From Phaeobacter piscinae (lineage in GTDB: Bacteria > Pseudomonadota > Alphaproteobacteria > Rhodobacterales > Rhodobacteraceae): a DNA stretch of 64,000 nucleotides. The position numbers and the translations under genes were made by a program. The DNA is taken from the NCBI RefSeq assembly GCF_002407245.1, contig NZ_CP010681.1, positions 620,001 to 684,000 on the forward strand. The letters run 5' to 3'. The first letter of the stretch is position 1. Each line of letters begins with the position of its first letter. The notes beneath the pieces are model-generated. The model was not told the DNA's origin. It saw only the letters and a list, made by a program, of their open reading frames with translations, and did not search any database. Below are positions 17,592-27,170 of the stretch, piece after piece.

Positions 17592-18938
17592 ATGCGCAAA
17601 TTCTTTGGCACTGATGGCGTGCGCGGCACTGCCAATATCCACCCGATGACTGCAGATATGGCGCTGCGCATCGGCGCTGCCGTGGGCCGGTATTTCCGGC
17701 GCGATGCCTCCGGTGTGCACCGGGTCGTGATTGGCAAGGATACCCGCCTGTCCGGTTATATGTTCGAAAGCGCGTTGACGGCAGGGCTGACCTCGACCGG
17801 GATGAATGTGCTGTTGCTTGGCCCGGTGCCGACCCCGGCCGTTGGCCTGATGACACGGTCGATGCGGGCTGATCTGGGCGTGATGATTTCTGCCAGCCAC
17901 AATCCGGCGGCGGACAATGGCATCAAGTTTTTCGGCCCCGATGGGTTCAAACTGTCCGACACCGTCGAGATGGAGCTGGAAGCCCTGATTGAAGCGGGTG
18001 TTGAGCCTGCGCAGGCACAGAACATCGGGCGCGCCAAACGGATTGATGATGCGCGGTTTCGGTATGGTGAGAGGGTCAAGAGCTCCCTGCCGCGTGATAT
18101 CCGTCTTGATGGGCTGAAGGTCGTGATTGATTGCGCCAATGGGGCGGCGCACCGGGCCGCGCCAGAGATCCTGTGGGAGCTAGGCGCGGAGGTGATCCCG
18201 GTGGGGGTTTCACCGGATGGCACCAATATCAACCGCGATTGCGGATCGACCCATCCGGGCACGGCGGCGGAGACCGTAGTGGCCCATGGTGCCCATGTTG
18301 GCATCTGTCTGGATGGTGATGCGGACCGGGTGATCCTGATCGATGAGACCGGCAAGGTGGCCGACGGCGATCAGTTGATGGCGCTGTTGGCAACACGCTG
18401 GGCTGAGGACGGTGTGCTGGCGGGGAATGCGCTGGTGTCGACCGTCATGTCGAACCTTGGGCTGGAGCGACATCTTGCGGCGCGGGGCATCGACCTTCAG
18501 CGCACGGCAGTCGGCGACCGCTATGTGGTGGAGCGGATGCGTGAGGGCGGGTTCAACCTTGGCGGTGAGCAATCCGGCCATATCGTGATGACGGATTATG
18601 CCACCACCGGTGACGGGTTGATGGCCGGGCTGCATTTCCTGGCGGAGATGGTGCGCGCTGATAAACCGGCCTCTCAGCTTGCGCAGCAATTTACACCGGT
18701 GCCGCAGCTGTTGAAAAACGTCCGCTTTGCTGCCGGCCAGACGCCACTGGAGAGCGATCAGGTCCAGGCGGCGATCAAGGTTGCAGAGGAAACACTGGCC
18801 GGACAGGGGCGTCTGTTGATCCGTAAATCAGGCACTGAACCGCTGGTTAGGGTCATGGCTGAGTGCGAAGATGCCGAGACGCTGACGGCAACGGTGGATA
18901 GTGTGGTTGCTGCGGTTGAGGCAGCGGTCGCGACCTAA
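17592..18938 (+). CDS. glmM: Phosphoglucosamine mutase
   Basis: A 448-residue enzyme converting glucosamine-6-phosphate to glucosamine-1-phosphate for UDP-GlcNAc synthesis. It starts [15 protein letters not shown]; the phosphoserine loop is [13 protein letters not shown], the metal-binding loop [13 protein letters not shown] and the phosphate-binding loop [13 protein letters not shown]. The ATG at 17592 is the conserved start; an upstream in-frame reading overlaps folP and is not used. The folP-glmM order is common in bacteria. Confidence 0.96.
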   Translation: MRKFFGTDGVRGTANIHPMTADMALRIGAAVGRYFRRDASGVHRVVIGKDTRLSGYMFESALTAGLTSTGMNVLLLGPVPTPAVGLMTRSMRADLGVMISASHNPAADNGIKFFGPDGFKLSDTVEMELEALIEAGVEPAQAQNIGRAKRIDDARFRYGERVKSSLPRDIRLDGLKVVIDCANGAAHRAAPEILWELGAEVIPVGVSPDGTNINRDCGSTHPGTAAETVVAHGAHVGICLDGDADRVILIDETGKVADGDQLMALLATRWAEDGVLAGNALVSTVMSNLGLERHLAARGIDLQRTAVGDRYVVERMREGGFNLGGEQSGHIVMTDYATTGDGLMAGLHFLAEMVRADKPASQLAQQFTPVPQLLKNVRFAAGQTPLESDQVQAAIKVAEETLAGQGRLLIRKSGTEPLVRVMAECEDAETLTATVDSVVAAVEAAVAT

Positions 18939-18971
18939 AGCGGTCTCTGGATTGCGATATGAAACACAGGA

Positions 18972-19012
18972 ATGGCCCGCCAGCTGACATGTCAGCTGGC
19001 GGGCGTTTTCTA
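18972..19012 (+). terminator. Rho-independent terminator after glmM
   Basis: A perfect 15-bp inverted repeat with no spacer: GCCCGCCAGCTGACA (18975-18989) and its complement (18990-19004), followed by GTTTTCTATTT. It also faces the end of the convergent DMT gene. Confidence 0.85.
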
Positions 19013-19021
19013 TTTCGTGGA

Positions 19022-19930
19022 CTATTTTCCTGTGCGCCCGAATAGCCGTGTCAGGGCGCCAAACTGGCTGATGCACAGGCCGCTGAGGATCAGCAGCAGC
19101 GCGATCAGCATCGCGGGCGGCAACTCTTCGCCCAGAAAGACTGCGCCCAGCACCACGGCCCAGACGGGCACCTGATAATTCGTCAGTGTCATGAAGGTGG
19201 GTCCCGCCTCGCGGACCACGATCACGCGCAAGAGGTTTGCGGCGGCGGTTGGGATCAGGCCGAGGACTGCTGCGATAAACAGCGTGCGGGTGTCAGGGAT
19301 CACCGGCGGCCCCTCAGCCAGCCAGGCGACGGGGATAATGAGCGCGGACCCGATGAGCAGCAGGATGGCCGCCAGCCCCAATGGATCCACCGGCGGCAGC
19401 CGACGTGTCAGGATGGAGCTGACCGAGTAGCAGGCGGCCGCCGTAAGACAGGCGGCGCGACCATAGCCTTCAAGTGCTGCGCCGCTGCTTTCAAACGCAG
19501 TACTGCCCAGCAGGACCGCCACCCCGGCAAAGCCGATGGCAAACCCGATCACGCGGCGCAGGGTCATTTGCTCACCCGGGATGAAGACATGCGCCAGCGG
19601 CAGCACCATCAGCGGAATGGCGGCCATGCTGACGCCAGTGAAGCCAGAGGAGACATGCTGTTGCCCCCATGAGATGAGCATGAAGGGCAAGGCGGTGCTG
19701 AGGATGCCGATGAGGGTCAGCGAGGGCCAGTTTGCTTCGGATTTGAACAGTTTGAAGCCGCGCACACCCCAGATCGCGGTCAGCAACAGGGCGGCAAAAC
19801 AGATACGGCTGGCGGCCAGCCAAAATGGGGTTGTGCCTTCCAGCGCAAGCTTGATCAGCAGGAATGTCCCGCCCCAGACAAAGCCGAGGACGGCGATCAT
19901 CAGCCAATAGCGCGGTGCGATGTTGGGCAT
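19022..19930 (-). CDS. DMT family (EamA) transporter, copy 2 of a tandem pair
   Basis: A 302-residue inner-membrane protein with ten predicted helices in two EamA repeats. The start ATG at 19930 has GGAGG eight bases upstream. It is clearly a paralogue of the neighbouring DMT gene: MVLPLAHVFIPGEQMTLRRV against FVLPLAHLLVPGEYMTLRRT, and TNYQVPVWAVVLGA against VNYQVPVWSVIFGA. DMT proteins export amino acids and other metabolites; the location beside ilvC and two Lrp regulators suggests an amino-acid role, which is inference. Confidence 0.88.
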   Translation of the reverse strand: MPNIAPRYWLMIAVLGFVWGGTFLLIKLALEGTTPFWLAASRICFAALLLTAIWGVRGFKLFKSEANWPSLTLIGILSTALPFMLISWGQQHVSSGFTGVSMAAIPLMVLPLAHVFIPGEQMTLRRVIGFAIGFAGVAVLLGSTAFESSGAALEGYGRAACLTAAACYSVSSILTRRLPPVDPLGLAAILLLIGSALIIPVAWLAEGPPVIPDTRTLFIAAVLGLIPTAAANLLRVIVVREAGPTFMTLTNYQVPVWAVVLGAVFLGEELPPAMLIALLLILSGLCISQFGALTRLFGRTGK

Positions 19931-20003
19931 GGGGTCCTCCGCCGGTTCACCGCGCGACAAGACCCCGCCGGGCAGGTGGGGTCAATGGCAATTGCTTTGT
20001 TAT

Positions 20004-20930
20004 CTATCGAAGTGGTTTCACGGGCAGGCCGCGCGCACGGCGGTTGCGGCTGAGAAGAAGACCTCCGAGGATCAGCGCCAAGGCGGCAAAGAGTTGCGGC
20101 GGTAGGGTTTCACCCAAGAGGGCCGCGCCGAAGATCACCGACCAGACCGGCACCTGGTAGTTCACAGTTGAGAGGAAGGCCGGACCTGCGCTGCGGGCGA
20201 CCTGAACCAGCAGCACCTGAGCAAGGGCGGTGGGCAGCAGGCCGAGGTAGATCACGGCGGCGAGCGGCTGCATGGCGGGCAGCTCTGGCACACCTTCGGC
20301 CCAGAGCGCGGCGGGGGTCATCATTGCAGCACCGCACAGGAGAGCCGCAGCGGAGAGGGACAGCATGTTCACCTGCGGACAGAGCCGGGTGATGATCGAG
20401 CCGATGGCGTAGCACAGCGACGCGCCGAGGCAGGCCAGCCGGGCAAGGGATTCAAAATCTGTGCCAGCAGAGCGAAAGGCATCAAGGCCAATCAGCACCA
20501 CCACGCCGGCAAAGCCGATCAGGAAGCTGATGGTACGACGCAGGGTCATATATTCGCCGGGCACCAGAAGATGCGCCAGCGGCAGCACAAACAATGGCAC
20601 CACAGCCATGCACACCCCGGCAAAGCCGCTGGCCACGTAAGTTTGCCCCCAGCTGAGCAGGGTGAAGGGTAGGGCGTTGCTGAAGAACCCCATGCCGAAA
20701 GCGCAGGCCCAGATAATCCGGCCATCAGACGTGCGCAGCGAGGGCAGGGCGATGCCCATGGCCCTGATGACAGCGAGCAGACACAGCGCGCCGATCAGGA
20801 TTCTGAGCGCGGCGATGGTCATGGGCGGGAAGCCGCGCAGTGCCAGCGACACCGCCATGAAGGAGGCGCCCCAGATCACGCCAAGAAACAGAAGCTTGGC
20901 CCAATTGGTAGTGCCGGGGGAGTCGCTCAT
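20004..20930 (-). CDS. DMT family (EamA) transporter, copy 1 of a tandem pair
   Basis: A 308-residue, ten-helix EamA-type transporter. ATG at 20930 is preferred over a GTG three bases earlier because GAGG is seven bases upstream of the ATG. Its product is a diverged duplicate of the one encoded 73 bp downstream, and the two are probably cotranscribed. The upstream non-coding region contains a long GC-rich hairpin. Substrate unknown. Confidence 0.88.
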   Translation of the reverse strand: MSDSPGTTNWAKLLFLGVIWGASFMAVSLALRGFPPMTIAALRILIGALCLLAVIRAMGIALPSLRTSDGRIIWACAFGMGFFSNALPFTLLSWGQTYVASGFAGVCMAVVPLFVLPLAHLLVPGEYMTLRRTISFLIGFAGVVVLIGLDAFRSAGTDFESLARLACLGASLCYAIGSIITRLCPQVNMLSLSAAALLCGAAMMTPAALWAEGVPELPAMQPLAAVIYLGLLPTALAQVLLVQVARSAGPAFLSTVNYQVPVWSVIFGAALLGETLPPQLFAALALILGGLLLSRNRRARGLPVKPLR

Positions 20931-21002
20931 CACAAAACCTCAATCACTGGCAGCTTGCCGGTTTGCCGGAAAACTGCGCTGCTGCTGACAAGTCGGGGAG
21001 GG

Positions 21003-21080
21003 CGGCGCCTGACCCTGGGAGGGGCGAAGCGCCCTCCCGTGGGGAGGGTCGGGCGCTGCCGGGCCTATCGGCCGGGCGGC
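21003..21080. repeat. GC-rich structured intergenic element (REP-like)
   Basis: Nested inverted repeats lie between ilvC and the DMT gene. An inner hairpin pairs GGGAGGG with CCCTCCC around GCGAAGCG; outside it GACCCT pairs with AGGGTC and GCGCC with GGCGC. A second short GGCC-rich hairpin follows. It has no T-run. It could be a dispersed palindromic repeat or part of the DMT leader transcript. Confidence 0.5.
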
Positions 21081-21103
21081 AGGATTGGAAAATGATTTTC
21101 TGA

Positions 21104-21136
21104 ATAAAAAGGGCGCCCCAAATCGGAGCGCCCAGC
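21104..21136 (-). terminator. Rho-independent terminator of ilvC
   Basis: Read on the minus strand, a nine-pair stem GGGCGCTCC/GGGGCGCCC (one G-T pair) with loop GATTTG is followed by TTTTTATTC. It lies ~35 bp after the ilvC stop codon. Confidence 0.8.
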
Positions 21137-21170
21137 AGAGGAAAAGGCTGCGGAGGGTTCCGCGGGCGCC

Positions 21171-22226
<1,056 letters not shown>

Positions 22227-22325
22227 TCATAAGGCGTGTTGGCAGGCGAGGTAGCCCTGATGCGAGTGAAAATAACTCAAAATGTGCAATAGCTATTCGC
22301 CAAAGAGTGACATATCATAAGATTC

Positions 22326-22781
22326 ATGCTTGATGACCTCGACCGACGCATACTTCGCCACCTGCAGGCGGACCCGGAACAATCGCTGCCCGATTTGGGG
22401 GACCGCCTCGGCCTTACGGCGTCGCGGCTGTCCCGGCGGCTGGAGAAGCTGCGCGAGAATGGGATCCTGCTGGGGCAGCGTGCAGTGATTGACTGGCGTG
22501 CCTTGGGCTATGAGGTCGAAGTCTCCCTGCGGATCACGCTGGACAAGACCAATTCACGGGCCTTTGACGAGTTTATCCCCGCCGCACGCGAGATTCCTGA
22601 GGTGCTGGAGATCCAGACCTTTTTGGGGCAGGTGGATGTGCGGCTTTCGGTGATTGCGCGGGACATGCCGCATTACCAGCAGATTTACCGCGCCGCGATC
22701 CTGACCCTGCCGCATATCACCGATATCGAGGCACTGATGCATGTGGCGCGGATCAAATCGGACGAGGCGCTGCCGATATGA
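22326..22781 (+). CDS. Lrp/AsnC family regulator, first of a tandem pair
   Basis: A 151-residue transcription factor with an N-terminal winged helix (LDDLDRRILRHLQADPEQSL, then DRLGLTASRLSRRLEKL) and a C-terminal RAM/AsnC ligand-binding domain. It is divergent from ilvC across 132 bp, where an AATAGCTATT palindrome (22288-22297) could be a site for it. Its stop overlaps the start of the next lrp gene (ATGA). A likely but unproven target is ilvC or the nearby exporters. Confidence 0.88.
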   Translation: MLDDLDRRILRHLQADPEQSLPDLGDRLGLTASRLSRRLEKLRENGILLGQRAVIDWRALGYEVEVSLRITLDKTNSRAFDEFIPAAREIPEVLEIQTFLGQVDVRLSVIARDMPHYQQIYRAAILTLPHITDIEALMHVARIKSDEALPI

Positions 22782-23236
22782 TGGCGCTGGATGAGATTGA
22801 TCACGCGCTGTTGCGCGCGCTTGGGCAGGATGCGACGCAGTCTGCGGGGGCTTTGGGGCGCGAGCTGGGGCTCAGCCAGCCAGCCACGTGGCGGCGCATT
22901 CGCCGTTTGCAGGAGGCCGGCATCATCACCGGGCGCAAACTGGAACTGGATGCAGGCAAGCTGGGGTTTGGTGTGACGGTTTTTCTGGGCATCAAGCTGG
23001 CCACCAAGGGGCGCGTGTCGCTGGAAGATTTCGAACGCGCGGTGTCCGCCATTCCCGAGGTGCAGACGGTGGAGCATATTCTGGGCATGTATGATTACCG
23101 CCTGCGGGTCACTGCCCGCGATATTGCCGATTTTGAGCGGGTGCTGCGGCGGCGGGTGATGACCCTGCCCGGCGTGGGCAGCGTCGATGCAAACGTCCTG
23201 CTGAGCGAGGAACGCAGGCCCGGTCCGCTGGGCTAG
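22778..23236 (+). CDS. Lrp/AsnC family regulator, second of a tandem pair
   Basis: A 152-residue Lrp-type protein with winged helix (LDEIDHALLRALGQDATQSA, QPATWRRIRRLQEAGII) and RAM domain (EVQTVEHILGMYDYRLRV). It overlaps the first lrp gene by four bases, so the two are coupled and may form mixed oligomers. The two proteins are clearly diverged from each other. It ends one base before the convergent M50-like pseudogene. Confidence 0.88.
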   Translation: MMALDEIDHALLRALGQDATQSAGALGRELGLSQPATWRRIRRLQEAGIITGRKLELDAGKLGFGVTVFLGIKLATKGRVSLEDFERAVSAIPEVQTVEHILGMYDYRLRVTARDIADFERVLRRRVMTLPGVGSVDANVLLSEERRPGPLG

Positions 23237-23237
23237 C

Positions 23238-23929
23238 CTAGAGGCTGCGGGGCAGGGAGATATTGCTGGATCGACCAAGCCCGTATCGAAGCGTCAGGCC
23301 GATCACTGCGAGGCTGATCACCAGCCAGAGACCACCCCAAATGACGGTCGTCCCGCCAATTTCCTCCGCCATCATACGGGCGTCGGAGCGCAGGTAAGAG
23401 CGCGCGATTGTATCGTCCCAGGCATCAAGCGGCGCATAGATCATGCTGCTGATGCCGATAACCCGCAGGACCAGGTCATTGACGGCAAGGCTGAGATAGC
23501 GCGCGGTGGCCAACATCAACACGCCTGTCGTCAGGGTGAAGACCAGCGCGAAGAGATCACGGATATAGATGGCCGCAATAAGCAGCGTGAGTGCCCCAAA
23601 CAGGGCGAGGATTCTCCGATCCCAATCGGTGCGCAGGGCGATGACAAACAACGCAGCCCCAATGAGCAGCGAACCGGTATACCCGGCTGACAGCATCAGA
23701 AAGCGGTTGCCACCCCGCGCGGTCACGCTGCCGCCCTCATAGGGGTCATGGTGAGATTGAGAACCTCACCGCCGGTGGCAAGGGTGACAATGGCATGAGA
23801 TGTTTCATGCAGGAAGACGGTCAGGATACGCAGTGGCAGCACAGCTGGCGTGGACCAGAGCAGCACGATCACCAGCGATAGGCACATCAGCTGCCAATGT
23901 CCTGTGATCACACGCCGAAGAACCTGCAT
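23238..23929 (-). pseudogene. Peptidase M50B-like membrane metalloprotease, frameshifted
   Basis: Two reading frames together make one ~230-residue protein. The N-terminal part (from ATG 23929, MQVLRRVITGHWQ) contains the zinc motif HETSH in FLHETSHAIVTLATGG; its frame runs into AAA-stop. The C-terminal part continues in another frame (GGSVTARGGNRFLMLSAGYT) with four or five membrane helices. Adding one C to the four-C run at 23742-23745 restores a continuous frame through MTPYEGGSVTARGG. It starts one base after the UbiH-like gene, so it is in that operon. It may be a true mutation or a base-calling error. Confidence 0.75.
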
Positions 23930-23930
23930 C

Positions 23931-25127
23931 CTATTTGACACCCAGCCCCATCTGCATGAGCGTTTTGCGCACCGGTGCCATGGAGTAGAGCGCATTGAGC
24001 CCAAAGGCGCGCAGATCACGCAGCGGACGCGGGGTCAGCATGGAGGTCCGGTTCAACAGGTCGATCCCCTTCACCCGCATCAGAATATCGCTGTGGCGGG
24101 CCTTGTGGTAGCTGTCGAGCATGGCAGCATCACCCAGCCCTTCGGGACGGGCCTGCGCCAAATCCAGCAGCACGCGCAGATCGCCCAGCGACATGTTCAG
24201 ACCCTGCGCCCCGATGGGCGGCACCACATGGGCGGCTTCTGCCATCAGGGCCAGGCGTTCGCCATTCATGCGGGCGGCTGATTGGCTGATGATGGGCCAG
24301 ATGCTGCGGCGGGAGGCAAGCCGCAGCTGTCCCAGGACGCCGCAGCTGCGCCGGTTCATTTCAGCCTCGAAAGCGTCCACATCCATGCGCTGCAGCGCCT
24401 GCGCCCGTGGGCCGCGTTCCATCCAGACAATGGCGGACGAGGGCTGGCCGTTGTGATCCGGCAGCGGCACCAGTGTGAACGGCCCGCCGGAGCGGTGGAT
24501 TTCGGTCGAGACGTTCTGATGTGGCTGCGCGTGTGTAACGGCAAACGCCAGCGCTTTCTGCCCGTAACGGGTTGTTCGTACGGGAATCCCGGCCGCGCGT
24601 CGCATCGGGCTGTCGCGCCCATCACAGGCCAGCACCAGGCGGGCGGTGACGCAACTGCCGTCACTCAGGGTGATCTGTGCGGCGTTTGTGCGCGTGAACA
24701 GGTTACTGGTGCCAAGACCGGGGCGGAAATCCACGGTATCGAGGTCATCAAGACGCGCCAGAAGTTCGCGGCGCAGGAGCCAGTTGGGCAGGTTCCAGCC
24801 AAACGGTTGATCAGAGATGTCGGCAGATTTGAAATCCTTGGTGACGCGGGCCACGGGCTCAGCACCGCCTGCATCAATGATCCGCATAATCTCCAGCGGG
24901 GCGGCGTGGCTGTCGAGCCGTGTCCAGATCCCCGCCTCTTGCAGCAGTGCCTTGGCTGGTTGCAGGATCGCGGTGGTGCGCAGATCGGCCCCGGCATCGT
25001 CGCGCAGCGTCACGGGCGGCGTCGGGTCGACGCAGATCACCTTGAACCCGGCAGCCCCCAGTGTCGCCGCAGCGGTCAGCCCAGCGATACCGCCACCGGA
25101 AATCAGAATGTCGCAACTGTCAGCCAT
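23931..25127 (-). CDS. UbiH/UbiF/Coq6-family FAD-dependent hydroxylase
   Basis: A 398-residue flavoprotein monooxygenase, most likely acting on the ubiquinone ring. The FAD-binding GxGxxG is in ISGGGIAGLTAAATLGAAG, the DG motif in LVLACDGRDSPMRRAAG, and the second FAD contact in AEAAHVVPPIGAQGLNMSL. In most relatives the last motif begins GD; here it is AE. The ATG at 25127 begins at the Rossmann strand and has AGG upstream. The M50-like gene follows by one base. Confidence 0.85.
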   Translation of the reverse strand: MADSCDILISGGGIAGLTAAATLGAAGFKVICVDPTPPVTLRDDAGADLRTTAILQPAKALLQEAGIWTRLDSHAAPLEIMRIIDAGGAEPVARVTKDFKSADISDQPFGWNLPNWLLRRELLARLDDLDTVDFRPGLGTSNLFTRTNAAQITLSDGSCVTARLVLACDGRDSPMRRAAGIPVRTTRYGQKALAFAVTHAQPHQNVSTEIHRSGGPFTLVPLPDHNGQPSSAIVWMERGPRAQALQRMDVDAFEAEMNRRSCGVLGQLRLASRRSIWPIISQSAARMNGERLALMAEAAHVVPPIGAQGLNMSLGDLRVLLDLAQARPEGLGDAAMLDSYHKARHSDILMRVKGIDLLNRTSMLTPRPLRDLRAFGLNALYSMAPVRKTLMQMGLGVK

Positions 25128-25232
25128 GGAACCTGCCTTTCGTCTCTGCTTCTGAGATAGGCCGGTGATGATCGGAATGACAAGCGACATACTGTCCTTT
25201 TTGGCGACGCCGTCGACTGCGTCTGCGCAGAT

Positions 25233-25487
25233 CTAGCCGCGAGTGATGCTTACCAGGATCACGAACATGATCGCTGTTTTGGCGACCGCAGGCAGGAACA
25301 GCGCCGGCAGGCCCCAGATGGCGACGGCCAGCCCCCAGAGCAGCACATAGAGCAGAATGGCCAGCAGGGCCTTTGTCGCATTGGCCTGATCGCGGCTGTC
25401 AGAGTGCGTCACAGGGGATGGAGCAGCGGGGGCGGACACCGTTGGGGCCGTTTGCTGCTGGGCGCGGTCAAAAGTCATGTCGTTCAT
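25233..25487 (-). CDS. Small two-helix membrane protein
   Basis: An 84-residue protein with a polar, Ala/Pro/Gln-rich N-terminal third and two hydrophobic helices (ALLAILLYVLLWGLAVAIWG and FLPAVAKTAIMFVILVS). No family recognised. It lies 105 bp upstream of the UbiH-like gene on the same strand. Confidence 0.6.
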   Translation of the reverse strand: MNDMTFDRAQQQTAPTVSAPAAPSPVTHSDSRDQANATKALLAILLYVLLWGLAVAIWGLPALFLPAVAKTAIMFVILVSITRG

Positions 25488-25665
25488 TGGGCGGCATCCT
25501 CAGTCTGAGCAATCCGCGCGGACCGTGGCAGCGGGACGCCACGGACGCGCATCAAAGATGCCAGCCATATATACCTTATCAGCCCCGGCAAAAGAGCGGT
25601 GCGGCGGCGCGCCACAGGGGTGCGACAGGATGCGCAGCCGGGGCTGCGTGTGGTGGCACCGGTGC

Positions 25666-26307
25666 TCAGAGCAGGCCGAGAAACCCGGTCAGGTCATCAG
25701 TATGATGGTCGATATGCACGCCGGGTGTTGCCTCGGGCGCGACATGGACGGTCCGCATGCCCAGATCATGCGGGGCCTGCAGGTTGCGCGGATCGTCCTC
25801 AAACATCGCGGCCTTTGCTGTGTCGATGCCGGCCTTGGCAAAGATGATGTCAAAAGCCTGGCGCTCCGGCTTGGGACGATAGTTGGCGTGTTCAACGCCG
25901 TAGATTTCGTCAAAACAGCCCTCAAGCCCTCGCGCGGCCAGCACCTGCTCGGCATAGGGCGCGGTGCCATTGGTATAGATGATCCGTTTGCCGGGCAGGG
26001 TCTTGATCCGCTCAGCCAGCAGAGCGTCCGGCTCCAGCTGATCGAAATTGATATCGTGGACCTCCAGCAGGAACGGATCTGGATCCAGATCATGATGTGC
26101 CATCAACCCCGCAAGGGTGGTGCCATGCTCGCGCCAATAGTCGTCGCGCAGCTTGTTGGCTATTTGCTGGTCAACGCCAAGGGCAGTCATGACATAATCC
26201 GTCATCTTGACCTCAATCTGGTCAAACAGCCGGGCAGATGGATGATAGAGGGTGTTGTCGAGGTCGAACACCCAGTGGCGGACGTGAGAGAAAGATTGCG
26301 ATACCAT
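25666..26307 (-). CDS. HAD family hydrolase, SDT1-like pyrimidine 5'-nucleotidase
   Basis: A 213-residue HAD phosphatase. The nucleophile motif is HWVFDLDNTLYHPS, motif II is IIYTNGT, the lysine lies in PKPERQAF and motif IV is FEDDPRNL. The DLDNTLYHPS form is typical of the SDT1/pyrimidine 5'-nucleotidase group. ATG at 26307 is chosen because the motif begins ~12 residues later; the longer open frame is basic and unlike the family. Confidence 0.88.
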   Translation of the reverse strand: MVSQSFSHVRHWVFDLDNTLYHPSARLFDQIEVKMTDYVMTALGVDQQIANKLRDDYWREHGTTLAGLMAHHDLDPDPFLLEVHDINFDQLEPDALLAERIKTLPGKRIIYTNGTAPYAEQVLAARGLEGCFDEIYGVEHANYRPKPERQAFDIIFAKAGIDTAKAAMFEDDPRNLQAPHDLGMRTVHVAPEATPGVHIDHHTDDLTGFLGLL

Positions 26308-26497
26308 GGCGGGGGACCTAGGCCGCGGCCTATGCGATTGCAAGCATCGCCGATGGAATAGTCGATGGAAAAGATGTGGCTGAAACGCGATCCTTGACCG
26401 GAATACACCGCGCGATCTTAACCGCTTGGCCGGGGCGGGGTTGATTGCACGGCGGCGAGGCCTGTAGACATCGGGGAGCAACAATCCAAGGATCGAC

Positions 26498-27151
26498 ATG
26501 AGCCTTCCTCGCAGTACCAGCCAGACCGACGCTTATGCGCTGATCCTTGAAGCCATTGATGTCGGGGTCTATCGCCCCGGTGACCGTCTGGTCGAAAGCG
26601 ACCTTGCGGACAGGTTTGGTGTGTCACGCACCCCGATCCGCGAGGCCTTGCAGCGATTGGAGACGCAGTCGCTGCTGGAACGTGACGGGCGGTCGCTGAT
26701 TGTTGCCTCGCTGGACCATAACCAGATGGCGGAACTTTATGTGGTGCGGCGTGAGCTGGAAGGGCTGGCCGCCAGCCTTGCGGCGCGGCATGCCACCGAA
26801 GAAGAGATCCGGGTGCTGCAGGAGATGGTCGCCTCGGATGATGCCTTTGTCGACAATCCGACGGAGCTGGCCAAGGCGAACCGTCGCTTTCATGAGCAGA
26901 TCCATCTGGCCTCCCACAATCGGTATCTGGTGCAGCAGCTGAACCTCGTGCATCGCACCATGGCGCTGATGGCAACCACATCACTCGCTGCGGAGGGGCG
27001 GGGCCGGATCGCGCAGGCGGAGCATAAGAGCATTGTGAACGCCATTGAGCGGCGCGACGAAGAGGCTGCTGGCCGGGCGCTGAAGGATCATATTTCGGTG
27101 GCCTTCATGACACGGTTGAAACAGGACGCTGGCGATCGCAGCAAGGGGTAG
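26498..27151 (+). CDS. GntR family regulator, FCD (FadR-like) subgroup
   Basis: A 217-residue regulator with an N-terminal winged helix (GDRLVESDLADRFGVSRTPI, REALQRLETQSLLERDG) and a C-terminal all-helical FCD domain with the usual metal-binding histidines (NRRFHEQIHLASHN, AEHKSIVNAI). Ligand is usually an organic acid. It stands alone, convergent with the glycosyltransferase gene, so its target is not obvious. Confidence 0.88.
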   Translation: MSLPRSTSQTDAYALILEAIDVGVYRPGDRLVESDLADRFGVSRTPIREALQRLETQSLLERDGRSLIVASLDHNQMAELYVVRRELEGLAASLAARHATEEEIRVLQEMVASDDAFVDNPTELAKANRRFHEQIHLASHNRYLVQQLNLVHRTMALMATTSLAAEGRGRIAQAEHKSIVNAIERRDEEAAGRALKDHISVAFMTRLKQDAGDRSKG

Positions 27152-27170
27152 GGTGCACGCTGCCCTCACT

